Source: Xanthomonas euvesicatoria pv. euvesicatoria
GTDB lineage: Bacteria; Pseudomonadota; Gammaproteobacteria; Xanthomonadales; Xanthomonadaceae
Length of the DNA: 52,780 nt
Reading direction: 5' to 3'
NCBI RefSeq assembly: GCF_020880415.1
Contig: NZ_JAJIUJ010000025.1
Location: forward strand, 1-52,780
In this document: positions 11,983 through 20,703 of the stretch, piece after piece
Numbering within the stretch: the first letter of the stretch is position 1
Layout: the number at the start of each line of letters is the position of its first letter
Made by a program: the position numbers and the translations under genes
Notes under the pieces: model-generated
The model's input: the letters and a program-made list of their open reading frames with translations, nothing else
Database searches by the model: none
What the model was told of the DNA's origin: nothing

Positions 11983-13214
11983 ATCGCAAAGGCGACAAAT
12001 CCCTCATCGTTGGACTGGACATCGGCACCTCCAAGGTCGTTGCGCTGGTCGGCGAATACTCGCCCGGCAATCCGATCGAAGTGATCGGCATCGGTTCGCA
12101 TGAATCGCGCGGTCTCAAGCGCGGCGTGGTGGTGGACATCGAATCCACCGTGCAGTCGATCCAGCGTGCGGTGGAAGAGGCCGAGCTGATGGCCGGCTGC
12201 GAGATCCGCTCGGTGTATGCCTCGATTTCCGGCAACCACGTGCAGTGCAAGAACTCGCCCGGCATCGTTCCGATCCGCGATGGCGAAGTGACCTGGAGCG
12301 ATCTGGAGCGCGTGCTCGATGCCGCCAAGGCGGTGGCCATTCCGGCCGACCAGCGCATCCTGCATGCGATTCCGCGCGAGTACGTGCTGGACGATTCGCA
12401 GGAAGGCATCCGCAACCCGGTCGGCATGACCGGCGTGCGCCTGGAGGTGCATGCGCACCTGGTGGTGTGCGCGCAGTCGGCAGCCGCCAACATCACCAAG
12501 TGCGTACAGAAGTGCGGCCTGCAGGTCGACGATCTGGTGCTGTCGTCGCTGGCGTCGTCGGTCGCAGTGCTGACCGCCGACGAACGCGAGCTTGGCGTGG
12601 TGCTGGTGGACATCGGCGCCGGTACCACCGATCTGGCGGTGTACGTGCAAGGCGCGATCTGCCACACCGCTTCGTTGCCGATCGCCGGTGACCATGTCAC
12701 CAACGACATTGCGCACATGCTGCGCACGCCGACGCCGGAAGCCGAGCAGATCAAGGTGCGTTACGCCTGCGCGCTGGCACAGCTGGCCACCGCCGAAGAA
12801 AGCATCCAGGTGCCGTCGGTGGGCGACCGCCCGCCGCGCCGCATGCCGCGCCACGCACTCGCGCAGGCGGTGCAGGGCCGTTACGAGGAAATCTTCGAGA
12901 TGGTGCAGGCCGAACTGCGTCGTTCGGGCTTCGAAGAAATGGTGCGCGCCGGCATGGTGCTTACCGGCGGTGCCTCGAAGATGGAAGGCGTGGTGGAACT
13001 GGCCGAAGAAATGTTGCAGATGCCGGTGCGCGTGGGCATTCCGCAGCACGTCACCGGCCTGGGCGAAGTCGTCGGCAACCCGGTACACGCCTCCGGCGTG
13101 GGCCTGCTGCTGATGGGCAGCCAGATCGAACACCCGCGCCGGCCATCGATTCCGACCGGGCGCGCGGGCAGCTTGTTCAAGAAATTGAAGAATTGGTATC
13201 GCGGGGAATTTTGA
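11979..13214 (+). CDS. ftsA: Cell division protein FtsA
   Basis: Actin-like ATPase that anchors FtsZ to the inner membrane and recruits later division proteins. The 411-residue length is normal. Actin-fold phosphate loops are visible (GLDIGTSKV near the N-terminus, DIGAGTTDLAVY in the middle, and TGGAS late). The C-terminus carries the basic amphipathic membrane-targeting helix (LFKKLKNWYRGEF). The ATG overlaps the ftsQ stop, but the sequence just before it is the right arm of repeat copy C and lacks a recognisable ribosome site, so translation probably depends on coupling to ftsQ. Confidence 0.97.
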   Translation: MNRKGDKSLIVGLDIGTSKVVALVGEYSPGNPIEVIGIGSHESRGLKRGVVVDIESTVQSIQRAVEEAELMAGCEIRSVYASISGNHVQCKNSPGIVPIRDGEVTWSDLERVLDAAKAVAIPADQRILHAIPREYVLDDSQEGIRNPVGMTGVRLEVHAHLVVCAQSAAANITKCVQKCGLQVDDLVLSSLASSVAVLTADERELGVVLVDIGAGTTDLAVYVQGAICHTASLPIAGDHVTNDIAHMLRTPTPEAEQIKVRYACALAQLATAEESIQVPSVGDRPPRRMPRHALAQAVQGRYEEIFEMVQAELRRSGFEEMVRAGMVLTGGASKMEGVVELAEEMLQMPVRVGIPQHVTGLGEVVGNPVHASGVGLLLMGSQIEHPRRPSIPTGRAGSLFKKLKNWYRGEF

Positions 13215-13220
13215 AGTGCC

Positions 13221-13508
13221 GGGATTCGGGAGTTGGGATTCGGGATTGGAAAGAGCAAGAGCAAGAGCAAGAGCGAAAGGCAAAGCGGCGGCGGTTGCGA
13301 AGATTAAGTAGAGAGCGGCGAGCAGGTAGGCGATAAAATTATTTGCAGGCATTGCGTCGAGGAGTAGGTGACACGAGCCGTGGAGCGCAACAGCGAATCT
13401 ACGGCCCCGGCACACGAATCCCGACTTTCAAACAACAACACTCGCCGTGGTGCGGAGTGGGCAGGGACCCTCGCTTGTGCGAATCCCCAATCCCCATTCC
13501 CGAATCCC
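13221..13508. repeat. Heptamer inverted-arm element, copy D (compound; fills the ftsA-ftsZ gap)
   Basis: The 313-base gap between ftsA and ftsZ is almost wholly this element. The left arm is at 13221-13248 (GGGATTC, GGGAGTT, GGGATTC, GGGATTG). The right arm is at 13481-13508 (GAATCCC, CAATCCC, CATTCCC, GAATCCC). A partial extra right arm (GAATCCC, GACTTTC) sits at 13416-13429, so two copies may be nested. The interior holds a tandem hexamer run (AAGAGC about four times, 13251-13275) and an AT-rich spot (GATAAAATTATTT near 13332) that could be a promoter element for ftsZ. No protein-coding gene was recognised. Confidence 0.75.
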
Positions 13509-13527
13509 GGCTCAAGAGGACACTGAC

Positions 13528-14766
13528 ATGGCACATTTCGAACTGATTGAAAAAATGGCTCCCAACGCGGTCATCAAGGTGGTTGGCGTCGGCGGCGGCG
13601 GTGGCAATGCCGTTGCGCACATGGTCAACACCAACGTCGACGGCGTGGAATTCATCACCGCCAATACCGACTCGCAGGCCATCAAGAACTGCGGCGCCAA
13701 GCTGCAGCTGCAGCTCGGCACCAACGTCACCAAGGGCCTGGGCGCAGGCGCGAATCCGGAAGTCGGCCGTCAGGCCGCGCTGGAAGATCGCGAGCGCATC
13801 ATGGACGCGCTGCAGGGTGCGGACATGGTCTTCATCACCGCCGGCATGGGCGGCGGCACCGGTACCGGTGCAGCACCGGTCGTTGCGCAGCTGGCCAAGG
13901 AAATGGGCATCCTGACCGTGGCCGTGGTCACCAAGCCGTTTCCGTTCGAAGGCCGTCGCCGCATGCAGGTGGCGCTGAAGGGCATCGAGGAACTGAGCCA
14001 GCATTGCGATTCGCTGATCACCATTCCCAATGAAAAGCTGATCACCGTGCTGGGCCGCAACGCCACCATGATCCAGGCGTTCCGCGCTGCCAACGACGTG
14101 CTGCAGGGCGCCGTGCAGGGTATCGCCGACCTGATCGTGCGCCCGGGCCTGATCAACGTCGACTTCGCCGACGTGCGCACCGTGATGTCGGAAATGGGCC
14201 TGGCCATGATGGGCACCGGTTCGGCACGCGGCGACGATCGCGCGCAGGCCGCTGCCGAAGCCGCCATCCAGAACCCGCTGCTGGACGACGTGAACCTGGC
14301 CGGTGCCAACGGCATCCTGGTCAACATCACCGCCGGCCCGGACTTCACCATGTCCGAGTTCGACGAGATCGGCCGCACCATCGAAGCGTTCGCGTCGGAA
14401 GATGCCACCGTGGTCGTCGGTACCGTGCTCGACCCGGACATGCAGGACGAAGTGCGCGTGACCGTGGTGGCCACCGGCCTGAACCGCGCGGTTGCCCGCC
14501 AGGCCCAGCGTCCGGACCAGCGCGCGCCGATCAAGCTGGTGCGCAACGCCACCACCGGCCAGCCGGAATTCGGCGACTTCGACACCACCAGCGGCGATGC
14601 GGTGTCCAAGGCCGTCGGTGGCAGCATGGGGCTGGGCCTGCGCCGTCCGAGCAGCGACTCGGTCGGCAGCGGCAGCCACAACGGCGGCGGCTCCTCGACG
14701 CCGGCGGCGGACCTGCCCAACGATTATCTGGATATCCCGGCGTTCCTGCGCCGCCAGGCCGACTGA
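13528..14766 (+). CDS. ftsZ: Cell division GTPase FtsZ
   Basis: Tubulin-like GTPase that forms the Z ring. The chosen ATG at 13528 has AAGAGGA seven bases upstream and gives the usual 412 residues; an open extension upstream runs through repeat copy D and is not coding. The tubulin signature GGGTGTG is at 108-114 and the N-terminal nucleotide loop GVGGGGGNA near 20-28. A linker of about 80 residues leads to the conserved C-terminal peptide (LDIPAFLRR) that binds FtsA and ZipA. The gene is followed by a strong intrinsic terminator, so it ends the dcw transcription unit. Confidence 0.98.
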   Translation: MAHFELIEKMAPNAVIKVVGVGGGGGNAVAHMVNTNVDGVEFITANTDSQAIKNCGAKLQLQLGTNVTKGLGAGANPEVGRQAALEDRERIMDALQGADMVFITAGMGGGTGTGAAPVVAQLAKEMGILTVAVVTKPFPFEGRRRMQVALKGIEELSQHCDSLITIPNEKLITVLGRNATMIQAFRAANDVLQGAVQGIADLIVRPGLINVDFADVRTVMSEMGLAMMGTGSARGDDRAQAAAEAAIQNPLLDDVNLAGANGILVNITAGPDFTMSEFDEIGRTIEAFASEDATVVVGTVLDPDMQDEVRVTVVATGLNRAVARQAQRPDQRAPIKLVRNATTGQPEFGDFDTTSGDAVSKAVGGSMGLGLRRPSSDSVGSGSHNGGGSSTPAADLPNDYLDIPAFLRRQAD

Positions 14767-14848
14767 GGATCGTCGGCTGCGTTGCTACGGTGACGTAGCC
14801 CGTCCGCCCGGGGCCCGCTTCGGGTTGTACTGCCATGTCATGTCATTC

Positions 14849-14879
14849 CTGCCGGATCGGTGCCGATCCGGCAGCTTTT
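14849..14879 (+). terminator. Rho-independent terminator after ftsZ
   Basis: A perfect inverted repeat, CTGCCGGATCGG at 14849-14860 and its complement at 14863-14874, is followed directly by CTTTT. It lies 82 bases past the ftsZ stop and separates the dcw cluster from lpxC. Confidence 0.85.
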
Positions 14880-14905
14880 GTTATCGCGTGACTGACTGAT
14901 TACCG

Positions 14906-14941
14906 TTGCCGTCACGCGCGACTTGTTAAAATTCGGATAAT
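14906..14941 (+). promoter_or_regulatory. Possible lpxC promoter region
   Basis: After the ftsZ terminator comes an AT-rich patch with TTGCCG (14906-14911), TAAAAT (14927-14932) and GATAAT (14936-14941). Either of the last two could be a -10 hexamer, though spacing to the -35 candidate is not ideal (15 or 24 bases). The location between a terminator and lpxC supports a promoter; the exact boxes are uncertain. Confidence 0.4.
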
Positions 14942-15000
14942 CTCAGCGGATTAGACAGTCGGTTCAGCGTCTGTCTGCATTGTTCATCCAGACTTCGCAT

Positions 15001-15912
15001 ATGACCCAGCAGCGCACTCTCAAGAACACCATTCGCGCCACCGGCGTCGGCCTGCACAGCGGCGACAAGGTGTACATGACGTTACGGCCGGCTCCGGTCG
15101 ATCATGGCGTGGTGTTCCGACGGGTGGACCTGGAACCGGTCGTCGAAGTCCCCGCAGATGCCGAACTGGTCACCGAGACCACGCTGTGCACCGGGCTGAC
15201 CTGCAACGGCGCCAAGATCCAGACCGTCGAACATCTGATGTCCGCATTGGCGGGCCTGGGTGTGGACAACGTCATCGTCGAGCTGTCTTCGGCCGAGTTG
15301 CCGATCATGGATGGCTCGTCCGGCCCGTTCGTGTTCCTGCTGCAGTCGGCAGGCATCGTCGAACAGAGCAAGCCCAAGCGCTTCATCCGGATCAAGCAGA
15401 CGGTAGAAGTGCGCGACGGCGACAAGGTGGCGCGTTTTGAGCCCTACGAGGGCTACAAGCTCGGCTTCACCATCGAATTCAATCACCCGATGATTCCGGC
15501 CAAGCAGTCGCGCCAGGAAATCGAGTTCTCCACCTCGGCGTACGTCAAGGAAATTTCGCGCGCGCGCACCTTCGGTTTCATGCGCGATCTGGAGTACATG
15601 CGCGAGCGCAATCTGGGCCTGGGCGGTTCGATGGACAACGCCATCGTGCTGGACGAGTTCCGCGTGCTCAACGAAGACGGCCTGCGCTACACCAACGAAT
15701 TCGTGCGGCACAAGATCCTGGACGCCATCGGCGACCTGTATCTGGCTGGCGGCGCCATCCTCGGCGCCTACGAAGGCTTCAAGTCCGGCCACGCCCTCAA
15801 CAACAAACTGGTGCGTGCGCTCCTGGCCGACCAGGCCGCCTGGGAATGGGTCAGCTTCCCGGAAGGCACCGAACAACCACCGGTCACCTACGCCAGCCCC
15901 GTCTACGCGTGA
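15001..15912 (+). CDS. lpxC: UDP-3-O-acyl-N-acetylglucosamine deacetylase LpxC
   Basis: Zinc deacetylase for the first committed step of lipid A synthesis, in the cytoplasm. From the ATG at 15001 it is 303 residues, the normal length; an in-frame TTG at 14980 is unlikely. Zinc ligands expected for the family are present: His78 (in VEHLMSAL), His237 and Asp241 (in HKILDAIGD), with the general-acid candidate His264 (SGHALNN). The gene appears to be transcribed on its own, after the ftsZ terminator and its own AT-rich upstream region. Confidence 0.98.
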   Translation: MTQQRTLKNTIRATGVGLHSGDKVYMTLRPAPVDHGVVFRRVDLEPVVEVPADAELVTETTLCTGLTCNGAKIQTVEHLMSALAGLGVDNVIVELSSAELPIMDGSSGPFVFLLQSAGIVEQSKPKRFIRIKQTVEVRDGDKVARFEPYEGYKLGFTIEFNHPMIPAKQSRQEIEFSTSAYVKEISRARTFGFMRDLEYMRERNLGLGGSMDNAIVLDEFRVLNEDGLRYTNEFVRHKILDAIGDLYLAGGAILGAYEGFKSGHALNNKLVRALLADQAAWEWVSFPEGTEQPPVTYASPVYA

Positions 15913-15933
15913 TGTCAGGGAATGCCCTGGTTG

Positions 15934-15952
15934 GCGTTCAAAGTGTGAACGC
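15934..15952 (+). other. Small hairpin and AT-rich stretch after lpxC
   Basis: GCGTTCA and its complement TGAACGC flank a five-base loop, 22 bases past the lpxC stop, but no T-tract follows, so terminator function is doubtful. Just downstream (15971-16000) is an AT-rich stretch with CTTAAC/TTTAAG. It lies between lpxC and the convergent DUF721 gene, and no gene was found there. Confidence 0.35.
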
Positions 15953-16097
15953 GCTCGAATTTCAGGCCCGTTCTTAACATTTATTTAAGACTTCTCTAAC
16001 TCCTGCGGGCCACATGCCCGCTAGGATGCGTCGGGTCGTGTGCGGTCTTCGCAACGCTTTCACGCACTGGCGGCCGCTCCGGATGGGCGGCATGGCT

Positions 16098-16544
16098 TCA
16101 CCGTTTGGTCGGTAACACGTCCTGCAGGGAAGCCAACGCGTCGCGCAAGCCTTTGTGCGTCGCCTCGGATACAGGTTTGGGACGGTCGCGGTTCTGCTGC
16201 GTTGGGGAATGCAGCGGCACGGTTGCGGTCTTGACGGTCACCGCGGTGGCCTTCAGTCCGACGGATCGGGCGGCATCCAGGATTTGGGTTTCGGCAAGCC
16301 GCACCTTGGCATGCCAGACCGGCGAATCCACCAGAAAAACGAGCTGTTCGCCTCGGACATTGGCCAACCGGCAACGGGTCGCCAGATGAGGTGGTAACAG
16401 GGGGCGCAACTGCCGGTCCAGCGCATCGAGCCACAAGGCTCGGCGCAAGGGGTCGCCAGCCTTTTCCCCCAGCGCGGCCTCGATGGCCGGTTGTGGAGTG
16501 GAAGGGTTGCGTGCGTTGGACTTGGGCTTGGACATGACACTCAT
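16098..16544 (-). CDS. DUF721 family protein
   Basis: A 148-residue protein with the DUF721 (DciA-like) core: the segment around LRRALWLDALDRQLRPLLPPHLA, the conserved patch GEQLVFLVDSPVWHAKVRL, then a basic C-terminus. Some DUF721 proteins (DciA) load the replicative helicase, but many xanthomonad members are uncharacterised; the DciA role is possible, not shown. Two starts are possible, ATG at 16544 or at 16535. The first forms half of a CATATG whose other half is the ATG of the divergent M23 gene. Neither start has a clear ribosome site. It is convergent with lpxC. Confidence 0.8.
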   Translation of the reverse strand: MSVMSKPKSNARNPSTPQPAIEAALGEKAGDPLRRALWLDALDRQLRPLLPPHLATRCRLANVRGEQLVFLVDSPVWHAKVRLAETQILDAARSVGLKATAVTVKTATVPLHSPTQQNRDRPKPVSEATHKGLRDALASLQDVLPTKR

Positions 16545-17486
16545 ATGGCGTTGAAAAAAGTTGTAATCAAATCGCGGCAGACCCGGGCGCAGCGTGTGGC
16601 CCGACAGTTCCAGGACTTTGCAGCGGATCGACCGATGGTGGTGCTTGGCGCGGTATTGGGCCTGGGCATGTTGATCGGCGTCGGTGCCAGCACCGCCACC
16701 GGCATGGTGACCAATTCGGCGCTGCAGGCCAAGGTTGCGCAGCAACAGGCCGAGCTGGCCCAGGCGCAGCGCGCCTCGCAGGCGCAGGTCAATGCACTGG
16801 CCGCCCGGCTGGGCGAGCTGCAGGCGCAGGCCACCCGCCTCAACGCGTTGGGCGAGCGCCTGACCGAAATGGGCAAGTTGAAGGACGGCGAATTCGACTT
16901 CGACGAGCCGGTCGGCGTCGGTGGCGGCGATGAGCCGGTCAGCGACATGCCGGTGAAAGACCTCAAGGAGACGCTCGGGCAAGTGGAGCAGCAGTTCTCC
17001 GCCTCCGGCCAGCAATTGAACGTGTTGGCCTCGCTGATGTTCGATCATCAGCTGGAGCAGAATTCGGTGCCCTCGCGGATGCCGATCCGCAACACCTACA
17101 TCACCTCCGGTTTCGGCGGCCGCGCCGATCCGTTCGACGGTGGTTCGGCCTTCCACAAGGGCGTGGACTTCCATGCCAACGTGGGCGACCCGGTGCTGTC
17201 GGTGGCCGATGGCGTGGTCAGCTACGCCGGCGTACGCGGCGGTTACGGCAACGTGGTCGAAGTGGATCACGGCAATGGCTATGTGACCCGCTACGCGCAC
17301 AACTCGCGCCTGGTGGTGAAGGTGGGCGATCTGGTGCGCGCCGGCCAGCAGGTCGCGCGTGCCGGTTCCAGCGGCCGCTCCACCGGTGCACACGTGCATT
17401 TCGAGGTCTGGGCGGATGGGCGCGTGGTCAACCCGCGCAAATTCCTGGGCGAAGCCACGCCGGTGGGACGTCAGGGGCGCGGTTGA
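16545..17486 (+). CDS. M23 family metallopeptidase (LytM-type), membrane anchored
   Basis: A 313-residue envelope protein with a basic N-terminus, one membrane segment (about 30-48), a coiled coil (about 57-112) and a C-terminal M23 domain. Zinc ligands are complete: His204 and Asp208 (HKGVD) and His285, with His252 and His283 as further active-site residues (HVHFE). It may therefore cleave peptidoglycan cross-links, unlike degenerate LytM activators such as EnvC. The gene sits between lpxC and secA, a location also seen in pseudomonads. The ATG at 16545 abuts the start of the divergent DUF721 gene, and a longer GTG start at 16491 cannot be excluded. Confidence 0.9.
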   Translation: MALKKVVIKSRQTRAQRVARQFQDFAADRPMVVLGAVLGLGMLIGVGASTATGMVTNSALQAKVAQQQAELAQAQRASQAQVNALAARLGELQAQATRLNALGERLTEMGKLKDGEFDFDEPVGVGGGDEPVSDMPVKDLKETLGQVEQQFSASGQQLNVLASLMFDHQLEQNSVPSRMPIRNTYITSGFGGRADPFDGGSAFHKGVDFHANVGDPVLSVADGVVSYAGVRGGYGNVVEVDHGNGYVTRYAHNSRLVVKVGDLVRAGQQVARAGSSGRSTGAHVHFEVWADGRVVNPRKFLGEATPVGRQGRG

Positions 17487-17642
17487 CGGGGGCGCGGGCC
17501 GCGCTTGATTCGTGAAGGCCCGCCCCAAGCTACAATAGGGTGTTGCCATCGACAGGGCGCAGTGCGCCCTGTTTCGTTTACGGCGGTCGGGTCTGTGGGG
17601 ACCGGCGTCGGTCAAACCGTTCCTTTTCAACCGGTTTCTTCA

Positions 17643-20381
17643 ATGATCAACAGTCTGCTTACCCGTGTCTTTGGCAGTCGTAACGAACGCCAGCTGCGCC
17701 AGCTCAACCGCCTCGTCACCCAGATCAATGCGCTGGAGCCGACGATCGAGAAGCTCTCCGACGCCGAGCTGCAAGCCAAGACTCCGGAGTTCAAGCAGCG
17801 GCTTGCCGCCGGCGAGTCCCTGGACAAGATTCTTCCCGAAGCCTTCGCGGTATGCCGCGAGGCCAGCCGACGCGTGCTGGGCATGCGCCATTACGATGTG
17901 CAGCTGATCGGCGGGATGGTGTTGCACCTGGGCAAGATCGCCGAGATGCGCACCGGCGAAGGCAAGACCCTGGTGGCCACGCTGCCGGTGTACCTCAATG
18001 CGCTGCAGGGCGAGGGCGTGCACGTGGTCACGGTCAACGACTACCTGGCGCGCCGCGACGCCGCGCAGATGGGCAAGCTGTACAACTGGCTGGGCCTGAG
18101 CGTGGGCGTGGTGTACCCGGGCATGCCGCATAGCGACAAGCGCGAGGCCTACGGCGCCGACATCACCTACGGCACCAACAACGAATTCGGCTTCGATTAC
18201 CTGCGCGACAACATGGCGCTGTCGCGCGCCGACCGTTACCAGCGCAACCTGCATTACGCGATCGTCGACGAAGTCGACTCGATCCTGATCGACGAAGCGC
18301 GCACCCCGCTGATCATCTCCGGCCCGGCCGACGAATCGCCGGAGCTGTACATCCGCGTCAATCGCATCGTGCCGCAGCTGACCAGGCAGGAAAGCGAAGA
18401 AGGCGAAGGCGATTTCTGGATCGACGAAAAGGGCAAGCAGGTGCATCTGTCCGAGGCGGGCATGGGCCACGCCGAAGAGTTGCTGTTGCAGGCCGGCATC
18501 CTGGAAAACGCCGAAGACGGGCTGTATGCCGCGCAGAACCTGAGCGTTGTGCATCACCTCAACGCGGCGCTGCGCGCGCATGCCATCTATCAGCGCGATG
18601 TGGATTACATCGTGCGCGATGGCGAAGTGGTGATCGTGGACGAATTCACCGGCCGCACGCTGTCCGGGCGTCGCTGGTCGGATGGCCTGCACCAGGCGGT
18701 CGAAGCGAAGGAAGGCGTGCCGGTCCAGCGCGAGAACCAGACCCTGGCCAGCATCACCTTCCAGAACCTGTTCCGCATGTACAAGAAGCTGTCCGGCATG
18801 ACCGGTACGGCCGATACCGAAGCCTACGAATTCCAGAGCATCTACGGCCTGGAAGTGGTGGTGATTCCGACCAACCGCCCGACCGTGCGCAAGGACCATC
18901 CGGACCAGGTGTTCCTCAACCGCAAGGGCAAGTTCAACGCGGTGCTGGCCGACATCGAAGATTGCGCCAAGCGCGGCCAGCCGGTGCTGGTGGGAACCAC
19001 CTCGATCGAGACCTCGGAGATGCTGTCCGAGCACCTGCGCAAGGCCGGGGTCAAGCACGAAGTGCTCAACGCCAAGCAGCACGAGCGCGAAGCGACCATC
19101 GTGGCCAACGCCGGCCAGCCGGGCGCGGTGACCATCGCCACCAATATGGCCGGTCGCGGTACCGATATCGTGCTGGGCGGCTCGTTGGAATCGGAGTATC
19201 ACGCCCTCGGCGAAGACGCCAGCGAAGATGCGCGCTTCAAGATCAAGACCGAATGGCAGCGTCGTCATGACGCGGTCAAGGCGGCCGGCGGCCTGCACAT
19301 CATCGGTACCGAACGCCACGAGTCGCGGCGTATCGACAACCAGCTGCGTGGCCGTGCCGGTCGTCAGGGCGACCCGGGTTCGTCGCGCTTCTATCTGTCG
19401 CTGGAAGACAACCTGATGCGCATCTTCGCCTCGGACTGGGTCCAGAAGGCGATGCGCATGATGGGCATGAAGGAAGACGACGTCATCGAAGACCGCCTGG
19501 TCAGCCGGCAGATCGAAAAGGCGCAGCGCAAGGTGGAAGCGCACAACTTCGACATCCGCAAGAACCTGCTGGATTTCGACGACGTCAACAACGATCAGCG
19601 CAAGGTGATCTATGCCCAGCGCGACGAATTGCTGGACGCCGAGTCGGTCAAGGACAACGTCGACGGAATTCGCGGCGATGTGATCTACGACCTGGTCGCA
19701 CGCTTCGTGCCGCCCAATTCGGTCGACGAACAGTGGGATCTGAAGGGCCTGGAAGCCACGCTGGAGTCGGAGCTGGGCATGACCTTGTCGCTGACCGACA
19801 TGGTGCGTGCGCAGGAAGAAATCGACGCCGAGCAGATCGCCGCCAAGGTGCAGACAGCGGTGGATGCGCACTTCGCCGAGAAGGAAGCTGCGATCGGCGC
19901 GGATACCATGCGCGCGCTGGAAAAGCACGTGATGCTGACCGTGCTCGACCAGGGCTGGAAGGAGCATCTGGCCAAGATGGATTACCTGCGCCAGGGCATC
20001 TACCTGCGCGGTTACGCGCAGAAGCAGCCCAAGCAGGAATACAAGAAGGAAGCCTTCGAGCTGTTCTCCGAGATGCTGGAGAACGTCAAGCGCGAGGTGA
20101 TCAATCTGCTGGCGCGCGTGCGCATTCGCAGCGAAGAAGAAGTGGCCGAACTGGAAGAGCAGGAACGTCTCCAGGCGCAGGCGCGCTTGATGGCCTCGCA
20201 ATTCCAGCACCAGGATGTGGGTGGCTACGGCGCCGAGGAGGAAGTGGAGCAGATGCAGGGCGGCAACGCGCCTGTGCCGGTGTCGCAGGTCACCCGCGAC
20301 GAACCCAAGGTGGGCCGCAACGACCCATGCCCGTGCGGCAGCGGCAAGAAGTACAAGCACTGCCACGGTCAACTCAGCTGA
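17643..20381 (+). CDS. secA: Preprotein translocase ATPase SecA
   Basis: Motor ATPase of the Sec pathway, pushing unfolded preproteins through SecYEG. The ATG at 17643 gives 912 residues with the usual N-terminus; the upstream open frame is not conserved-looking. Walker A GEGKT is at 105-109, the DEAD-like motif is in [15 protein letters not shown], and the second helicase domain has [10 protein letters not shown] and [12 protein letters not shown]. The C-terminal zinc motif [14 protein letters not shown], used for SecB and phospholipid binding, is complete. The last codons and stop are part of a perfect hairpin with the 3' flank. Confidence 0.98.
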   Translation: MINSLLTRVFGSRNERQLRQLNRLVTQINALEPTIEKLSDAELQAKTPEFKQRLAAGESLDKILPEAFAVCREASRRVLGMRHYDVQLIGGMVLHLGKIAEMRTGEGKTLVATLPVYLNALQGEGVHVVTVNDYLARRDAAQMGKLYNWLGLSVGVVYPGMPHSDKREAYGADITYGTNNEFGFDYLRDNMALSRADRYQRNLHYAIVDEVDSILIDEARTPLIISGPADESPELYIRVNRIVPQLTRQESEEGEGDFWIDEKGKQVHLSEAGMGHAEELLLQAGILENAEDGLYAAQNLSVVHHLNAALRAHAIYQRDVDYIVRDGEVVIVDEFTGRTLSGRRWSDGLHQAVEAKEGVPVQRENQTLASITFQNLFRMYKKLSGMTGTADTEAYEFQSIYGLEVVVIPTNRPTVRKDHPDQVFLNRKGKFNAVLADIEDCAKRGQPVLVGTTSIETSEMLSEHLRKAGVKHEVLNAKQHEREATIVANAGQPGAVTIATNMAGRGTDIVLGGSLESEYHALGEDASEDARFKIKTEWQRRHDAVKAAGGLHIIGTERHESRRIDNQLRGRAGRQGDPGSSRFYLSLEDNLMRIFASDWVQKAMRMMGMKEDDVIEDRLVSRQIEKAQRKVEAHNFDIRKNLLDFDDVNNDQRKVIYAQRDELLDAESVKDNVDGIRGDVIYDLVARFVPPNSVDEQWDLKGLEATLESELGMTLSLTDMVRAQEEIDAEQIAAKVQTAVDAHFAEKEAAIGADTMRALEKHVMLTVLDQGWKEHLAKMDYLRQGIYLRGYAQKQPKQEYKKEAFELFSEMLENVKREVINLLARVRIRSEEEVAELEEQERLQAQARLMASQFQHQDVGGYGAEEEVEQMQGGNAPVPVSQVTRDEPKVGRNDPCPCGSGKKYKHCHGQLS

Positions 20382-20398
20382 GGCTGAGTTGACCGTGG
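20363..20398 (+). other. Perfect hairpin around the secA stop codon
   Basis: CCACGGTCAACTCAGC at 20363-20378, which encodes the last SecA residues, is followed by the loop TGAG containing the TGA stop. An exact 16-base complement follows at 20383-20398. There is no T-tract, so this is not an ordinary intrinsic terminator. Confidence 0.85.
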
Positions 20399-20450
20399 AG
20401 CAGCCCGCTTTGCGGGCTGCTCACCCGCTATCCGCGTTGCCGATAGCGGG
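20398..20450 (+). other. Two further hairpins downstream of secA
   Basis: GAGCAGCCCGC and its complement flank a TTT loop at 20398-20422 (11-bp stem). Immediately after, CCCGCTATC and its complement flank a nine-base loop at 20424-20450. Both are GC-rich and lack a T-tract; they continue the row of hairpins begun at the stop codon. Confidence 0.7.
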
Positions 20451-20489
20451 CTCACGGCGCTGCTCCCGATCCCCTGCGCCTTCGGCGCG

Positions 20490-20516
20490 CCCCCTTACCA
20501 AGGGGGGCTTTGCTTT
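20490..20516 (+). terminator. Rho-independent terminator for secA
   Basis: CCCCCTT (20490-20496) and AAGGGGG (20500-20506) form a 7-bp stem with a three-base loop, followed by the T-rich sequence GCTTTGCTTT. It is the last in the row of hairpins after secA, preceded by a small GCGC stem with a CTTCG loop (20476-20488). Confidence 0.65.
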
Positions 20517-20589
20517 CGGAATTATCGCGATGCTTTGCGGGCTACGAGGTTAAGCGGTAAGTGCGGCGTTGATCTGTTGCTCTGAGGCG

Positions 20590-20659
20590 GAGATTTGGGA
20601 TTGGGGATTGGCAATGCCTGTGCAACGCCTGCGTTAGCAAATCCCGAATCTCCGATCCC
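20590..20659. repeat. Heptamer inverted-arm element, copy E (secA-Nudix gap)
   Basis: This is the shortest copy. The left arm is at 20590-20610 (GAGATTT, GGGATTG, GGGATTG) and the right arm at 20639-20659 (AAATCCC, GAATCTC, CGATCCC), with 28 bases between. With the secA hairpins it accounts for most of the 322-base gap between secA and the Nudix gene; no gene was seen in this gap. Confidence 0.75.
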
Positions 20660-20703
20660 GGCCTCATTGCGCTGTACCGCTCACTCGCGGCACTCTTGCC
20701 GCC

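Noticed and set aside
8503..13508. Heptamer elements as a CRISPR array or an insertion sequence
   Set aside because: The units are only 7 bp and contiguous without spacers, the arms are inverted, and no transposase or cas gene is present.
17640..20372. A 910-codon open frame antisense to secA
   Set aside because: Same cause: it mirrors secA almost exactly, and its composition (His, Gln, Arg-rich) is typical of antisense reading of GC-rich genes.
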